Positions 1 through 6,212 of a stretch of 8,311 nucleotides of DNA are shown one piece after another. The DNA is taken from NCBI GenBank assembly GCA_000715855.1, contig KL571207.1, positions 90,371 to 98,681 of the forward strand. Direction: 5' to 3'. The position numbers and the translations under genes were made by a program. The notes beneath the pieces are model-generated. The model was not told where the DNA came from. It ran no database searches and worked only from the letters and a program-made list of their open reading frames with translations. Position 1 is the first letter of the stretch. Each line of letters starts with the position of its first letter. Source of the stretch: Actinoplanes liguriensis. Lineage in GTDB: Bacteria; Actinomycetota; Actinomycetes; Mycobacteriales; Micromonosporaceae.

Positions 1-1
1 A

Positions 2-810
2 GCCCGCCGCCCACGACCGAAGCCGGCGAAGCTGCGAACCAACGCGGAGTTGCGCGGCCTGGTCCAAGAGTTGCTGGATCAACGGTGGAGCCCGGAGCGG
101 ATCTGCCGGACCCTGCCGTTGCAGCATCCCGACCGGCCGGAGCTGCGACTGACGCCCGAAACGATCTACCAGGCGTTATATCGGCTTGATCGCGGCGGTC
201 TGACGCGCAGTCGCTTGCCGCTGCTGCATACGGGTCGTACCTATCGCAAGCGTCGTCGCAGCCGCGAACAACGGGCACCGCGGTTCACCGACCGCTCGAA
301 GAGCATTCACGACCGGCCCGCCACCGCCGAGGAGCGCGCCTTGCCCGGTCACTGGGAAGGTGACCTGATCATGGGTGCCCACAACCGGACCGCCATCGGC
401 ACCCTGGTCGAGCGCAGCACACGCTACGTTCTCCTCGTCCACCTGCCACAGGGCCGCAACGCCGCACATTTCCGCGACCGGCTCATCACCATGTTCTCGA
501 CCCTTCCAGCAGGACTGCGACAGTCGCTGGCGTGGGACCAGGGTGTCGAGATGGGCTGGCATGCCGATTCACCGCAGCCACGAGCACGCCGGTCTACTTC
601 TGCGACCCGGCCAGCCCGTGGCAACGCGGCTCCAACGAAAACACAAACCGCCTACTCCGCCAGTAATTCCCTAAAGGCACCGACCTCGGCGTGCACACCA
701 CCGAGGACCTGGCCGCGGTGGCCGCCGAACTCAACAACCGCCCCCGCAAGATCCTCGGCTGGGACACCCCGGCCCAACGGTTCACCCGGTTGCTCGCCGA
801 CGCCGCATGA
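2..810 (+). pseudogene. IS30-family transposase remnant, 5' end outside window, frameshifted and with a premature stop
   Basis: The frame is open from the window edge at base 2 and matches the C-terminal two thirds of an IS30-family DDE transposase. The catalytic landmarks are visible: GHWEGDLI with its Asp codon at 362-364, LAWDQGVEM with Asp at 536-538, and [10 protein letters not shown] with Glu at 637-639. The first two lie in one frame and the third in another. The expected reading [17 protein letters not shown] is restored by adding one T near 566-570 (GATTC seen where GATTTC is needed), so a single base has been lost. In the downstream frame a TAA at 664-666 replaces the Tyr codon usual in LLRQYFPKGTDL. 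That frame then runs through AAELNNRPRKILGWDTPAQR to a TGA at 808-810. Both lesions separate catalytic residues, so no active enzyme should be made. No clear right-hand inverted repeat was found after 810. Confidence 0.93.
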
Positions 811-907
811 TCGGGTATCCGCTTCCGATGTGAGTGCGTCATCCAGCTTCTGCATCACCTACGATAGGTAGGTGGTTCTCCGGGTGGAATCAATCAAGGG
901 TGATCGC

Positions 908-1531
908 ATGAATCAGCTTCCCGTCACGTGGAGAGAATTCGTCCACCAGGTTTATGAGGATGTCTTCCTGGAGAATCCATCACTGATCAATATGAATACT
1001 GGACGGCCTGCCCGACGGTCACGCCCCCGCAGTACGGAACGCGCCATTGTAGGACGCATGATGGTTCACGCCAGCCCCCGCATTGCCTCGGTGTTCGGTC
1101 AGCACGCGGTTGTTGATTATGAATATGAGCGTGTAGGGATGGGGCGACGAGCGAAAAGGAGAGGCGCGGTCAAGATAAGTCCCGATCTCATCGTCCACGA
1201 CAGGCAGAACCTCACAGGGAACTTCCTGGCAATCGAGGTGAAGCCTAGGGGGCATAAGAGGTTACGGGCGTGGCCTGACGGGCCCGCGCTGGAAGACTTC
1301 AAGAAGCTGCACTTCTTAACTCACCATCTTGAGCATGTCGAGCCTGCCGGGATGAGGTCCTATGAATGGGCAATATGCGCGGAGGTCGACACGCATGGCG
1401 TCGATTCATGGTGGATCCCCCGAGGGTCAGTTAGACCTGGGTGTGACCTCGAATACTTCGACTGCGACTACAGAACGGACCCGCGCTACCCCAGTCTTGC
1501 AGTGCACGAGCGGTGGAACCCGTCAAGATAA
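908..1531 (+). CDS. PD-(D/E)XK superfamily nuclease-like protein
   Basis: The 207-residue product carries the core of a PD-(D/E)XK nuclease fold: S91-P-D93-L-I-V-H, a short spacer, then N105-F-L-A-I-E110-V-K112. D93, E110 and K112 would be the metal-binding/catalytic set. An upstream acidic helix (STERAIVGRMM, about 42-52), the EYER segment (72-75) and a later DFKKL helix (130-134) fit the usual arrangement of small single-domain members. No DNA-recognition domain, signal peptide or membrane segment is visible. I chose ATG 908 because AAGGGTGATC lies just before it (896-905); an in-frame GTG at 872 has a poorer context. Codon use is less GC-rich than in neighbouring genes, and the gene follows a dead transposase, which suggests acquisition. 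No methyltransferase is adjacent, so a restriction role is unproven. It could be an orphan nuclease or a structural relative. Confidence 0.7.
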   Translation: MNQLPVTWREFVHQVYEDVFLENPSLINMNTGRPARRSRPRSTERAIVGRMMVHASPRIASVFGQHAVVDYEYERVGMGRRAKRRGAVKISPDLIVHDRQNLTGNFLAIEVKPRGHKRLRAWPDGPALEDFKKLHFLTHHLEHVEPAGMRSYEWAICAEVDTHGVDSWWIPRGSVRPGCDLEYFDCDYRTDPRYPSLAVHERWNPSR

Positions 1532-2046
1532 GAAGAATTGCAAGCCCTTACTCGCATGCCGCCGAGCGGTCGCGCCGGTCTACCGGACTCGAACCGGCTC
1601 ATCCCTTTCGGTCGTTAGCGAAACGCTAATAACGGGCTTTCCCATCCGCCTTTGCCCGGCGCGCCCGACGAGGCTGCATGCCCGCCGGCGGGGGCCCGGA
1701 CGCCGAGGGCCGCGCATCTCACTTACCTGCCGCGATGTGCGGCGTGGTAGCTGGGCCGGTCAGCGGCGGTGCTGCGGTCGGTTCATTCGTTTCTCCGCGA
1801 GGACATAGCGGCCGGTGTTGGGCGATCGGGTGGTTGAGGTACAGGTTCGCCGCCTGTACCGGAAGCCTTCTTCTGGTCGCCGACTCGGGTGGATGCTGCT
1901 GGCTGGGATACTGGCGTTCGACGCGCTGGTCAGCCTTTCCACGGTGGGGTCAGTGTTCTCCGGAACCACGTCCGCTCGGCGTCCCGTTGGACGTATCGTC
2001 GTCCTCGCCCATATGGGCATCGCTTCACCTGTACAGCGGCGGCCTT
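1532..2046. other. Gene-free stretch, possibly a decayed coding region on the minus strand
   Basis: No frame here has a plausible start, ribosome site and sustained codon pattern together. On the minus strand one frame stays open from 1949 to a TGA at 1719-1721 and reads in part VQAANLYLNHPIAQHRP. It has no usable ATG or GTG start, so it may be the tail of a broken gene. I do not recognise a family. The stretch also holds the palindrome at 1615-1629 and a tRNA T-arm-like sequence discussed among the rejected items. Confidence 0.4.
1615..1629. repeat. Perfect inverted repeat TTAGCG-AAA-CGCTAA
   Basis: Two 6-base arms flank a 3-base centre. The geometry suits a dimeric DNA-binding protein better than a terminator, because no T-run follows on either strand. 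It lies about 85 bases after the nuclease-like gene and is not close to any gene start, so its role is unknown. Confidence 0.45.
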
Positions 2047-3186
2047 CTAGCCTTCGGTGCCCTCGAAGACGAGCTGCGCTAGAGCGGCGATCGAGGGCTT
2101 GGGCTCGACGTCGCCCCATGGTGTCATCGACACGGTCAACTGCCGGCCGCCGTGCTCGGCTACCCATGTCTCGGTCCAATAAGCACCCATGAAGTACCCC
2201 CGGTGGCCCCACACCCGGGTGCCGCCTGGAAGCACCCGCGTCATCACACCGAGCCCGTAGTCGTAGTCGACCGTCGTCGGCCAAGAGGTGAGCATCTGCC
2301 GTTGTTCGGCGGGGCGCACCAGCCGGCCGCCGATCAAGGCCCGGAAGAACACGTTGAGATTGTGAGCGGTGGAAACAATCTCGCCGGCGGCACCTGCCAC
2401 CGACGGGTTGTAGACGCTGACATCGACCGGGTCGGCGCTGCCGGGAACGTAGCCGTGCGGGTGTGGAGCGTGCATACGCGGGTCGGTGCCCGGGACCGCC
2501 GTCCGGTCCAGTCCGAGCGGACACAACACCCGGCGGCGGATCTCCGCGCCGTATCGCGTACCGGTGACACGCTCGATCACCATGCCGAGCACCAGGAAGT
2601 TGGTGTTCGCATACCGCCAGCCGGACCCGGGTTCGAACAGCAGTGGCCGATCACCAACGAACGCCACGAGGTCCTGCGGCTTCCAGGTGTGAAACCGCAT
2701 CCGCTCCACACCGCCCGCACTCTCGTAGATCGCCGCGAACGCGTCTGTCCTGGAGTAGTCGTGCAGACCACTGGTGTGCTGCAGCAGGTGACGAAGCGTG
2801 ATCCGGTCGCCGTCCGGCAGGAATCCGGGCAGCCATCGCTGCACGGTGTCGTCGAGACCGAGCCGCCCCTCCCCGGCGAGCTGCAGCACCACCGTGGCCA
2901 CGAACGACTTCGTGATGCTGCCGGCCCGCACCGTCCCACCGTGCGGCATGGGTTGCCCGGTGCCCATCCGGGCGGCGCCGCTCGTACCCGTCCACACTCT
3001 CGCCCGGTCGTGGACCTCCGCGAGCACCCCGACCGCCCCGACGGTGACCATGCCGTCCAGCGTCGTCTGCCACGCCCCAGGCGCCGTCTGCGACCTGCTC
3101 GCGGCGACGGCACGACCTGGTGCCGCGAGGATCCCGGCAGCCCCGACCGCACCGGCGATCTTCAGCATTCCTCGACGAGTGACCAT
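2047..3186 (-). CDS. Exported S12-type serine hydrolase (beta-lactamase / D-Ala-D-Ala carboxypeptidase-like)
   Basis: The 379-residue protein starts MVTRRGMLKIAGAVGAAGIL, with an RR pair, hydrophobic stretch and AVAAS end that indicate Tat-dependent export. The mature part has the three penicillin-recognising motifs in order: S90-I-T-K93 (nucleophile and general base), Y192-A-N194, and H328-R-G330 in place of the KTG of other classes. This H-x-G form fits the S12 group: class C-like beta-lactamases, esterases, and D-alanyl-D-alanine or D-aminopeptidases. HLLQHTSGL (133-141) and PGSGWRYANTNF (186-197) are further hallmarks. Length is normal and the frame is intact. The ATG at 3184-3186 is preceded by GGAGG six bases upstream. 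It is transcribed alone, with no neighbouring regulator or peptidoglycan gene to fix its substrate. Whether it confers antibiotic resistance cannot be judged from sequence. Confidence 0.92.
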   Translation of the reverse strand: MVTRRGMLKIAGAVGAAGILAAPGRAVAASRSQTAPGAWQTTLDGMVTVGAVGVLAEVHDRARVWTGTSGAARMGTGQPMPHGGTVRAGSITKSFVATVVLQLAGEGRLGLDDTVQRWLPGFLPDGDRITLRHLLQHTSGLHDYSRTDAFAAIYESAGGVERMRFHTWKPQDLVAFVGDRPLLFEPGSGWRYANTNFLVLGMVIERVTGTRYGAEIRRRVLCPLGLDRTAVPGTDPRMHAPHPHGYVPGSADPVDVSVYNPSVAGAAGEIVSTAHNLNVFFRALIGGRLVRPAEQRQMLTSWPTTVDYDYGLGVMTRVLPGGTRVWGHRGYFMGAYWTETWVAEHGGRQLTVSMTPWGDVEPKPSIAALAQLVFEGTEG

Positions 3187-3218
3187 TTCCGGCCTCCATT
3201 CCGAAGGGATGCCGGAAA
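3186..3218 (-). promoter_or_regulatory. Stem-loop covering the ribosome site and start of the serine hydrolase gene
   Basis: In the minus-strand transcript, TTTCCGGC pairs with GCCGGAAA (arms 3211-3218 and 3186-3193, 17-base spacer). The second arm takes in the last G of the GGAGG ribosome site, the spacer, and the A of the start codon. The fold would hide the start from ribosomes. The pairing is seen directly; a regulatory role is inference. Confidence 0.35.
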
Positions 3219-3509
3219 GCTACGGTGCGCGCGGACACTGGCGGATCAGTCTGCGGATGCAATCCGGCGCGGCCCTCATCCCAGCGATGTACTCGACCAT
3301 GTCTCAGCCGCACACGATCGCCGTCCGCTGACAGAAACACCGGTGGGTGCCCAAGCCCACCCATCCGCCGCTGTGAACGTCCGCTCATGCCTCGAGTGCG
3401 TGAGCTGTCGTACGAGACGCCCGAGGCGACTCCGGGGCTGGCGGACGGAACGACCTCATCTAGCCGCGATCCGCGCGTCCTGCAAGCCGTGGCGGACCGT
3501 CGCTGATGG
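3219..3509. other. Gene-free stretch upstream of the serine hydrolase, up to the suspected assembly join
   Basis: I find no convincing gene. A 39-codon plus-strand frame starting at 3387 (MPRVRELSYETPEATPGLAD...) ends in TGA at 3504-3506 and has fairly GC-rich third positions. It lacks a good ribosome site and is not recognised. The minus-strand promoter of the serine hydrolase must lie here, but I see no confident -35/-10 pair. Confidence 0.4.
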
Positions 3510-3524
3510 GTGTATAAGAGACAG
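3510..3524 (+). other. Tn5 mosaic-end (tagmentation adapter) sequence, probable assembly artefact
   Basis: GTGTATAAGAGACAG matches the inner 15 bases of the 19-base hyperactive Tn5 mosaic end AGATGTGTATAAGAGACAG. The four outer bases do not match. On the minus strand it reads CTGTCTCTTATACAC, the sequence seen when library reads run into the adapter. A chance 15-base match in a window this size is very unlikely. No Tn5 or IS50 gene is nearby. The simplest reading is an untrimmed adapter retained in the assembly and bridging two fragments. Confidence 0.85.
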
Positions 3525-3547
3525 GCGTTGTAGTCGTTCACCAGCAG

Positions 3548-3569
3548 TGTTGCGACGACCGCCTGAATC
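3548..3569 (+). mobile_element. Possible terminal inverted repeat of an IS30-family element
   Basis: GTGTTGCGACGACCGCC followed by TGAATC resembles, from memory, the outer ends of actinobacterial IS30-family elements. It sits 23 bases from the adapter-like sequence, as if a read had entered an IS30 copy and stopped. No transposase and no partner repeat is present on this side. The match is by recollection, not by search. Confidence 0.3.
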
Positions 3570-3684
3570 AGCCCCGTCCGAGTGGGGCCACTGCAGACCG
3601 CCAGAATCAGCGCTGCAGCTGATCCGGTCGTGCAGTGGTCACGGCAGTCCATGCGGTCGCAGCGGCGCAGGCGACAGCATGATG

Positions 3685-3713
3685 AAGGCCAAGCTCCGTG
3701 GGAGCTTGGCCTT
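3685..3713 (-). terminator. Strong hairpin terminator after the DUF397 gene
   Basis: AAGGCCAAGCTCC and GGAGCTTGGCCTT form a perfect 13-base-pair stem around a 3-base loop. It lies 32 bases beyond the DUF397 stop codon. There is no long T-run, which is common for actinobacterial terminators. Because the stem is symmetrical it may stop transcription from either side. Confidence 0.75.
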
Positions 3714-3745
3714 GTTGTCTCCTGCGAAGTCGCTGTCGCCCGGGG

Positions 3746-3961
3746 CTACGCCCTGTCGAACTCGCCGTCTTTAACGCCACCGAGGAAGGAGTCCCACTCG
3801 GAAGACGTAAAGATCAAGATGGGACCGTTGCCCTTGTCCTTGGAGTCTCGAACAGCAGCGCCGCCGTCGGACAGATCGGCCACCTCGACGCAGGAGCCCC
3901 CGTTGTTGTCGCTACGTACGGACTTTCGCCACGTGACGTGGGTCAGGTCTGGCGTGTTCAC
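3746..3961 (-). CDS. DUF397 family protein, partner of the XRE regulator
   Basis: This 71-residue protein matches the DUF397 family along its whole length: W11-R-K-S-V-R-S near the start, G22-S-C-V-E-V-A in the middle, A36-V-R-D-S-K-D, a P-I-L-I-F-T-S-S-E-W56 strand/helix, and FLGGVKDGEFD at the end. Family members are short, acidic, actinobacteria-specific proteins that are usually next to an XRE regulator. Well-known Streptomyces relatives lie in whiJ-type developmental loci, and a modulator or antitoxin-like role towards the regulator has been proposed. Its GTG start shares one base with the TAG stop of the upstream regulator (TAGTG), so translation is probably coupled. AAGGTAGGT upstream can serve as the ribosome site. 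The molecular function remains unknown. Confidence 0.93.
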   Translation of the reverse strand: MNTPDLTHVTWRKSVRSDNNGGSCVEVADLSDGGAAVRDSKDKGNGPILIFTSSEWDSFLGGVKDGEFDRA

Positions 3962-4815
3962 TACGACCTACCTTCTTTGAATTCACTGGCTACGCGAGCG
4001 ATCAGCCGGGCGGACTCTACAGGGCCGAGCGCAGCTGCTCGAAGGTCATCCCACAGGCGATTATACGCTTTGACGTCCTCGTACTTGTCCAGGTAGGTCG
4101 CGTCTCGGTAGTCCTCGGTGTAGATCACGTCCGATGAAGAATCGGAGCCGAACCGCAGCACGATGAATGGAAAGCTCGAGGTTGTGTAGGAGTCTGCCCG
4201 GAAGGGGAGGACCTGGATAATGACATTCGAGCGCTTGGAGACCTCAACCAGATGGTCGAGTTGGGCGACCATCGTCGCAGGGCTGCCGACCGCCCGGCGG
4301 AGCGCTGATTCGGACAGCACGAAGAGCAGGTCCGAGGTTCCGGCATTGACGAGCGCAGTGCGCTCCAGCCGGATCTTGATCTGCTTCTCGGCCTCTTCGG
4401 CTGCCTCGGCGGGCAGAGCTCCATAGAGCGTGCGTACGTAGCCCTCGGTCTGGAGGATGCCGGGGATGATCTCCGCGTGATACCAGTGGATCTCTGTCGC
4501 GTCGCCTTCGAGGTCGATGTACTGCCTGAACCAGGTGGGCAGCGACTCCCGGTATGAAGACCAGCGACCGCGCTGCCGACCCGCTCTGGCCATCTCGCGC
4601 ATGCTGTCGGCCTCAGGACCTGACACGCCATAGAAGTCGAGCAGAATCCCGAGATCCGTGAGGCGTAGCCCCGAAACGCCCTGCTCGATCCGGGAAATCT
4701 TGGATGATGCAGCGTCCATGACCTGCGCAGCGTCCTCCTGGGTCTTGCCAGCCGCCTCGCGGGCTCGTTTGAGGGCAATGCCGAGTCTGCGTCGCTGAAT
4801 CGTGGGGTTCGCCAC
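3961..4815 (-). CDS. XRE-type helix-turn-helix regulator with DUF5753 ligand/partner domain
   Basis: The 284-residue protein has an N-terminal XRE helix-turn-helix at about 11-62 (LGIALKRAREAAGKTQEDAA, then SSKISRIEQGVSGLRL). It is followed by a DUF5753 domain: WFRQYIDLEGDATEIHWYHAEIIPGILQTEGYVRTL at roughly 95-130, a central IIQVLPF strand, and a C-terminal YNRLWDDLRAAAL helix. PGILQT is the hallmark of this regulator type. It starts with GTG at 4813-4815, with GGAGGAG well placed upstream. It is the first gene of a two-gene minus-strand operon with the DUF397 gene. These proteins are cytoplasmic DNA binders, often linked to development or secondary metabolism and commonly autoregulated. The palindrome overlapping the candidate promoter upstream fits autoregulation. 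The target genes cannot be read from this window, though the divergent genes from 5144 onward are candidates. Confidence 0.93.
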   Translation of the reverse strand: MANPTIQRRRLGIALKRAREAAGKTQEDAAQVMDAASSKISRIEQGVSGLRLTDLGILLDFYGVSGPEADSMREMARAGRQRGRWSSYRESLPTWFRQYIDLEGDATEIHWYHAEIIPGILQTEGYVRTLYGALPAEAAEEAEKQIKIRLERTALVNAGTSDLLFVLSESALRRAVGSPATMVAQLDHLVEVSKRSNVIIQVLPFRADSYTTSSFPFIVLRFGSDSSSDVIYTEDYRDATYLDKYEDVKAYNRLWDDLRAAALGPVESARLIARVASEFKEGRS

Positions 4816-4849
4816 CCTGCTCTCCTCCGTCTGTGCAAGTTGCGGCGTC

Positions 4850-4909
4850 CATTATGGCTGGTAGGACACCCTTGGGTGAAACTATCTAAGTGGATCATGC
4901 ATTATGGCT
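4850..4909. repeat. Ten-base direct repeat CATTATGGCT, copies 50 bases apart
   Basis: Identical copies lie at 4850-4859 and 4900-4909 in the 328-base divergent region between the XRE gene and the gene at 5144. Each copy contains a minus-strand CATAAT box, so they could be two tandem promoters, or binding sites on the same DNA face about five helical turns apart. The rest of the region (4910-5143) is less AT-rich and shows no certain plus-strand promoter. Confidence 0.5.
4851..4880 (-). promoter_or_regulatory. Candidate promoter of the XRE/DUF397 operon with an overlapping palindrome
   Basis: On the minus strand a CATAAT -10-like box (4856-4851) lies 18 bases from a TTCACC -35-like box (4880-4875). 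The -10 box is about 35 bases from the GTG start. A palindrome, CACCC-TT-GGGTG (4867-4878), overlaps the -35 box and could be an operator. The boxes match the consensus only in part. Confidence 0.35.
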
Positions 4910-5143
4910 ATACGAAAATAGAAGTTCGTTTTAGCCTGTCTACTACAGATGATGCGTCAGCCGTTGATCACCACTGAGGTGCTGAAGACGATCTTCGCGA
5001 GAGGCGAACGCGGCTCCCGAGGCTGGTGACGCCCTGCCGGCCATGTTCCGGCCGGTTGAGGGTGCCTTGTACTGCGACGCGTGTCGTCCTGGAGCCACGC
5101 TGCGGTTCGGTCTCCGGGCGGCGTATGACGAGGGAGGCGAGAA

Positions 5144-5434
5144 ATGGAGAGCCAACGCATTGACGCTGGGCGTTCGGCGAACACGTACTACGCGGTATCG
5201 GCAGAGGGCTTGCTGAAGCAGGCGCAGGAGACGCTTGACCTGCATGTGACGTCGAGCGCGACAGGTCGTTGCCTGGCCTGCGGTTCACCAGGTCCGTGCT
5301 GGCGGAGGGAGAGCGCGGTGGTGATCTTTTCCCGCAGTTTGCGCCTGCCAATGCGTCAGCCCGGGGCCAGTCGACCCGAGTTGGTCGGTGCCGTAAAGGT
5401 CGGAGCGCCATCACTGTTCCGCGCGGCCGGGTAG
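5144..5434 (+). CDS. Small actinobacterial protein with C-x2-C-x5-C core, function unknown
   Basis: The 96-residue protein has a compact Cys motif, C43-L-A-C46-G-S-P-G-P-C52, followed by LRLPMRQPGASRPEL (66-80). Proteins with this core plus a basic, proline-rich tail recur, as I recall, as hypothetical genes beside XRE/DUF397 pairs in actinomycetes. The three cysteines could bind metal together with a nearby His (H34), but this is inference. ATG 5144 has an excellent GGGAGG ribosome site. The gene lies divergent from the XRE/DUF397 operon and heads a plus-strand group. No signal peptide or membrane segment is seen. Confidence 0.75.
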   Translation: MESQRIDAGRSANTYYAVSAEGLLKQAQETLDLHVTSSATGRCLACGSPGPCWRRESAVVIFSRSLRLPMRQPGASRPELVGAVKVGAPSLFRAAG

Positions 5435-5459
5435 CTATGGGGCATTGTCCTGCCTGGAA

Positions 5460-5474
5460 ATGGCGAGTCGCCAT
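5460..5474. repeat. Perfect inverted repeat ATGGCGA-G-TCGCCAT
   Basis: Seven-base arms flank a single central base, in the 82-base gap between the C-x2-C-x5-C gene and the gene at 5517. The tight centre suits a protein operator rather than an RNA hairpin. CCTGGAAA also occurs twice here (5453-5460 and 5502-5509), the second copy forming the ribosome site of the next gene. The AlpA/MerR-like protein encoded just downstream is one candidate binder. Confidence 0.45.
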
Positions 5475-5516
5475 CGTCACGTGAATTTCAATTATCAACG
5501 TCCTGGAAAGAGATGT

Positions 5517-5792
5517 ATGTTCACTCAAGGAGAGCTTGTGTCGGCGTTGACCGCGTTCACGCCCGAAATCGACGTCCAGATAAATCTAGACGGTATTCCA
5601 CTCGCCATCAAAGGCGTTACCTTCGATGAGCGACGTGGCGTCATATTCCTGCGGCCATATTCGGACGAAGTCCCCGACGCGTTGCGCAAGTTCGTCGCGG
5701 CGGTGACCATGCCGCAAGCCGTCGACCGTCAGGAGCACGCGGTCCGGCACAACGCTCATGGTCACTACGAGCTGCTTCAGTCACATGAGTAG
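5517..5792 (+). CDS. Hypothetical protein, 91 residues
   Basis: I chose ATG 5517 because GGAAAGAG sits at a suitable distance. The open frame reaches back to 5445, but that extension crosses the palindrome and lacks a better ribosome site. The product begins MFTQGELVSALTAFTPEIDV, continues with alternating strands (VQINLDGIPLAIKGVTFD, then GVIFLRP), and ends in a His-rich tail (HAVRHNAHGHYE). The opening helix plus beta-hairpin recalls small phage or mobile-element proteins that begin with a GELxxAL helix, such as DUF6225-type proteins, but the match is weak. Codons are less GC-rich than in the flanking genes. The gap to the next gene is nine bases, so the two are very probably co-transcribed. 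Confidence 0.7.
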   Translation: MFTQGELVSALTAFTPEIDVQINLDGIPLAIKGVTFDERRGVIFLRPYSDEVPDALRKFVAAVTMPQAVDRQEHAVRHNAHGHYELLQSHE

Positions 5793-5801
5793 GCAGGCAT
5801 T

Positions 5802-6212
5802 ATGAGGCGTGCACCGACATTGGACGGGGCCGCACCAGCCCTGGGTGAATTTCTGCGATTGGTAGGCGCGTGGGAGATCGCGACCCGCCTCGGGCTCTCG
5901 CGGCAGCGGATCCAGCAGTTGTCTGATCGTGATGACTTTCCGGCCCCCTTCGGCGAACTGAAGATGGGCCGGGTCTGGTGGGAGCACGAGGTAGAGGAAT
6001 GGATCCACGAGTGGCGCACGGGTGAGATGCCGAGACCGTCGACCGTGCACGAATGCGACCGTGATGCGATCCGGAGTCTCGCTGAGCGCATTGCGGACTA
6101 TTTTGCCGAACGCGGATACGCATTCGTTGAAGATGATCAAATCGACGTACTCACGGATTTTCTCCAGCTGTTCCTGACGGCCATCGGAACTCCCGTCCGG
6201 CATCCAGGCTGA
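5802..6212 (+). CDS. AlpA/MerR-like helix-turn-helix DNA-binding protein
   Basis: Residues 20-70 read LVGAWEIATRLGLSRQRIQQ, then a DFPAPFGELKMGRVWWEHEVEEWI segment. This is the winged helix-turn-helix pattern of AlpA/excisionase-like and MerR-type proteins: helix, turn, recognition helix with SRQRIQQL, then a wing ending in a W-x-x-x-E-V-x-x-W helix. The remaining 65 residues are predicted helical and acidic (AERIADYFAERGYAFVEDDQIDVLTDFLQLFL) and could mediate dimerisation. ATG 5802 follows AGGCAGG, which overlaps the previous gene's stop region. Such proteins regulate integrated elements or act as excisionases, but no integrase is in view, so a simple transcriptional regulator is equally possible. 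It ends a short plus-strand operon closed by the terminator at 6274. Confidence 0.8.
   Translation: MRRAPTLDGAAPALGEFLRLVGAWEIATRLGLSRQRIQQLSDRDDFPAPFGELKMGRVWWEHEVEEWIHEWRTGEMPRPSTVHECDRDAIRSLAERIADYFAERGYAFVEDDQIDVLTDFLQLFLTAIGTPVRHPG

Noticed and set aside
1577..1600. tRNA gene on the minus strand
   Set aside because: GCCGG-TTCGAGT-CCGGT looks like a T-arm, but no matching acceptor stem, D-arm or anticodon arm lies at the right distance. At most it is a tRNA fragment.
1760..2524. 254-codon minus-strand frame after the serine hydrolase
   Set aside because: Most of it is an out-of-frame shadow of the hydrolase gene with Arg-rich translation; no ribosome site or motifs.
2651..3652. Long 333-codon minus-strand frame
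   Set aside because: It overlaps the serine hydrolase in another frame, runs through the adapter sequence, and its translation is low-complexity Arg/Gly-rich.
2152..3774. Long 540-codon plus-strand frame
   Set aside because: It is antisense to the serine hydrolase with complete catalytic motifs and Tat signal, has no family resemblance, and crosses the adapter sequence.
4125..4898. 257-codon minus-strand frame
   Set aside because: Out-of-frame shadow of the XRE regulator, whose frame has full domain support.
4968..5528. 186-codon minus-strand frame
   Set aside because: Antisense to the C-x2-C-x5-C gene, without ribosome site or recognisable motif.
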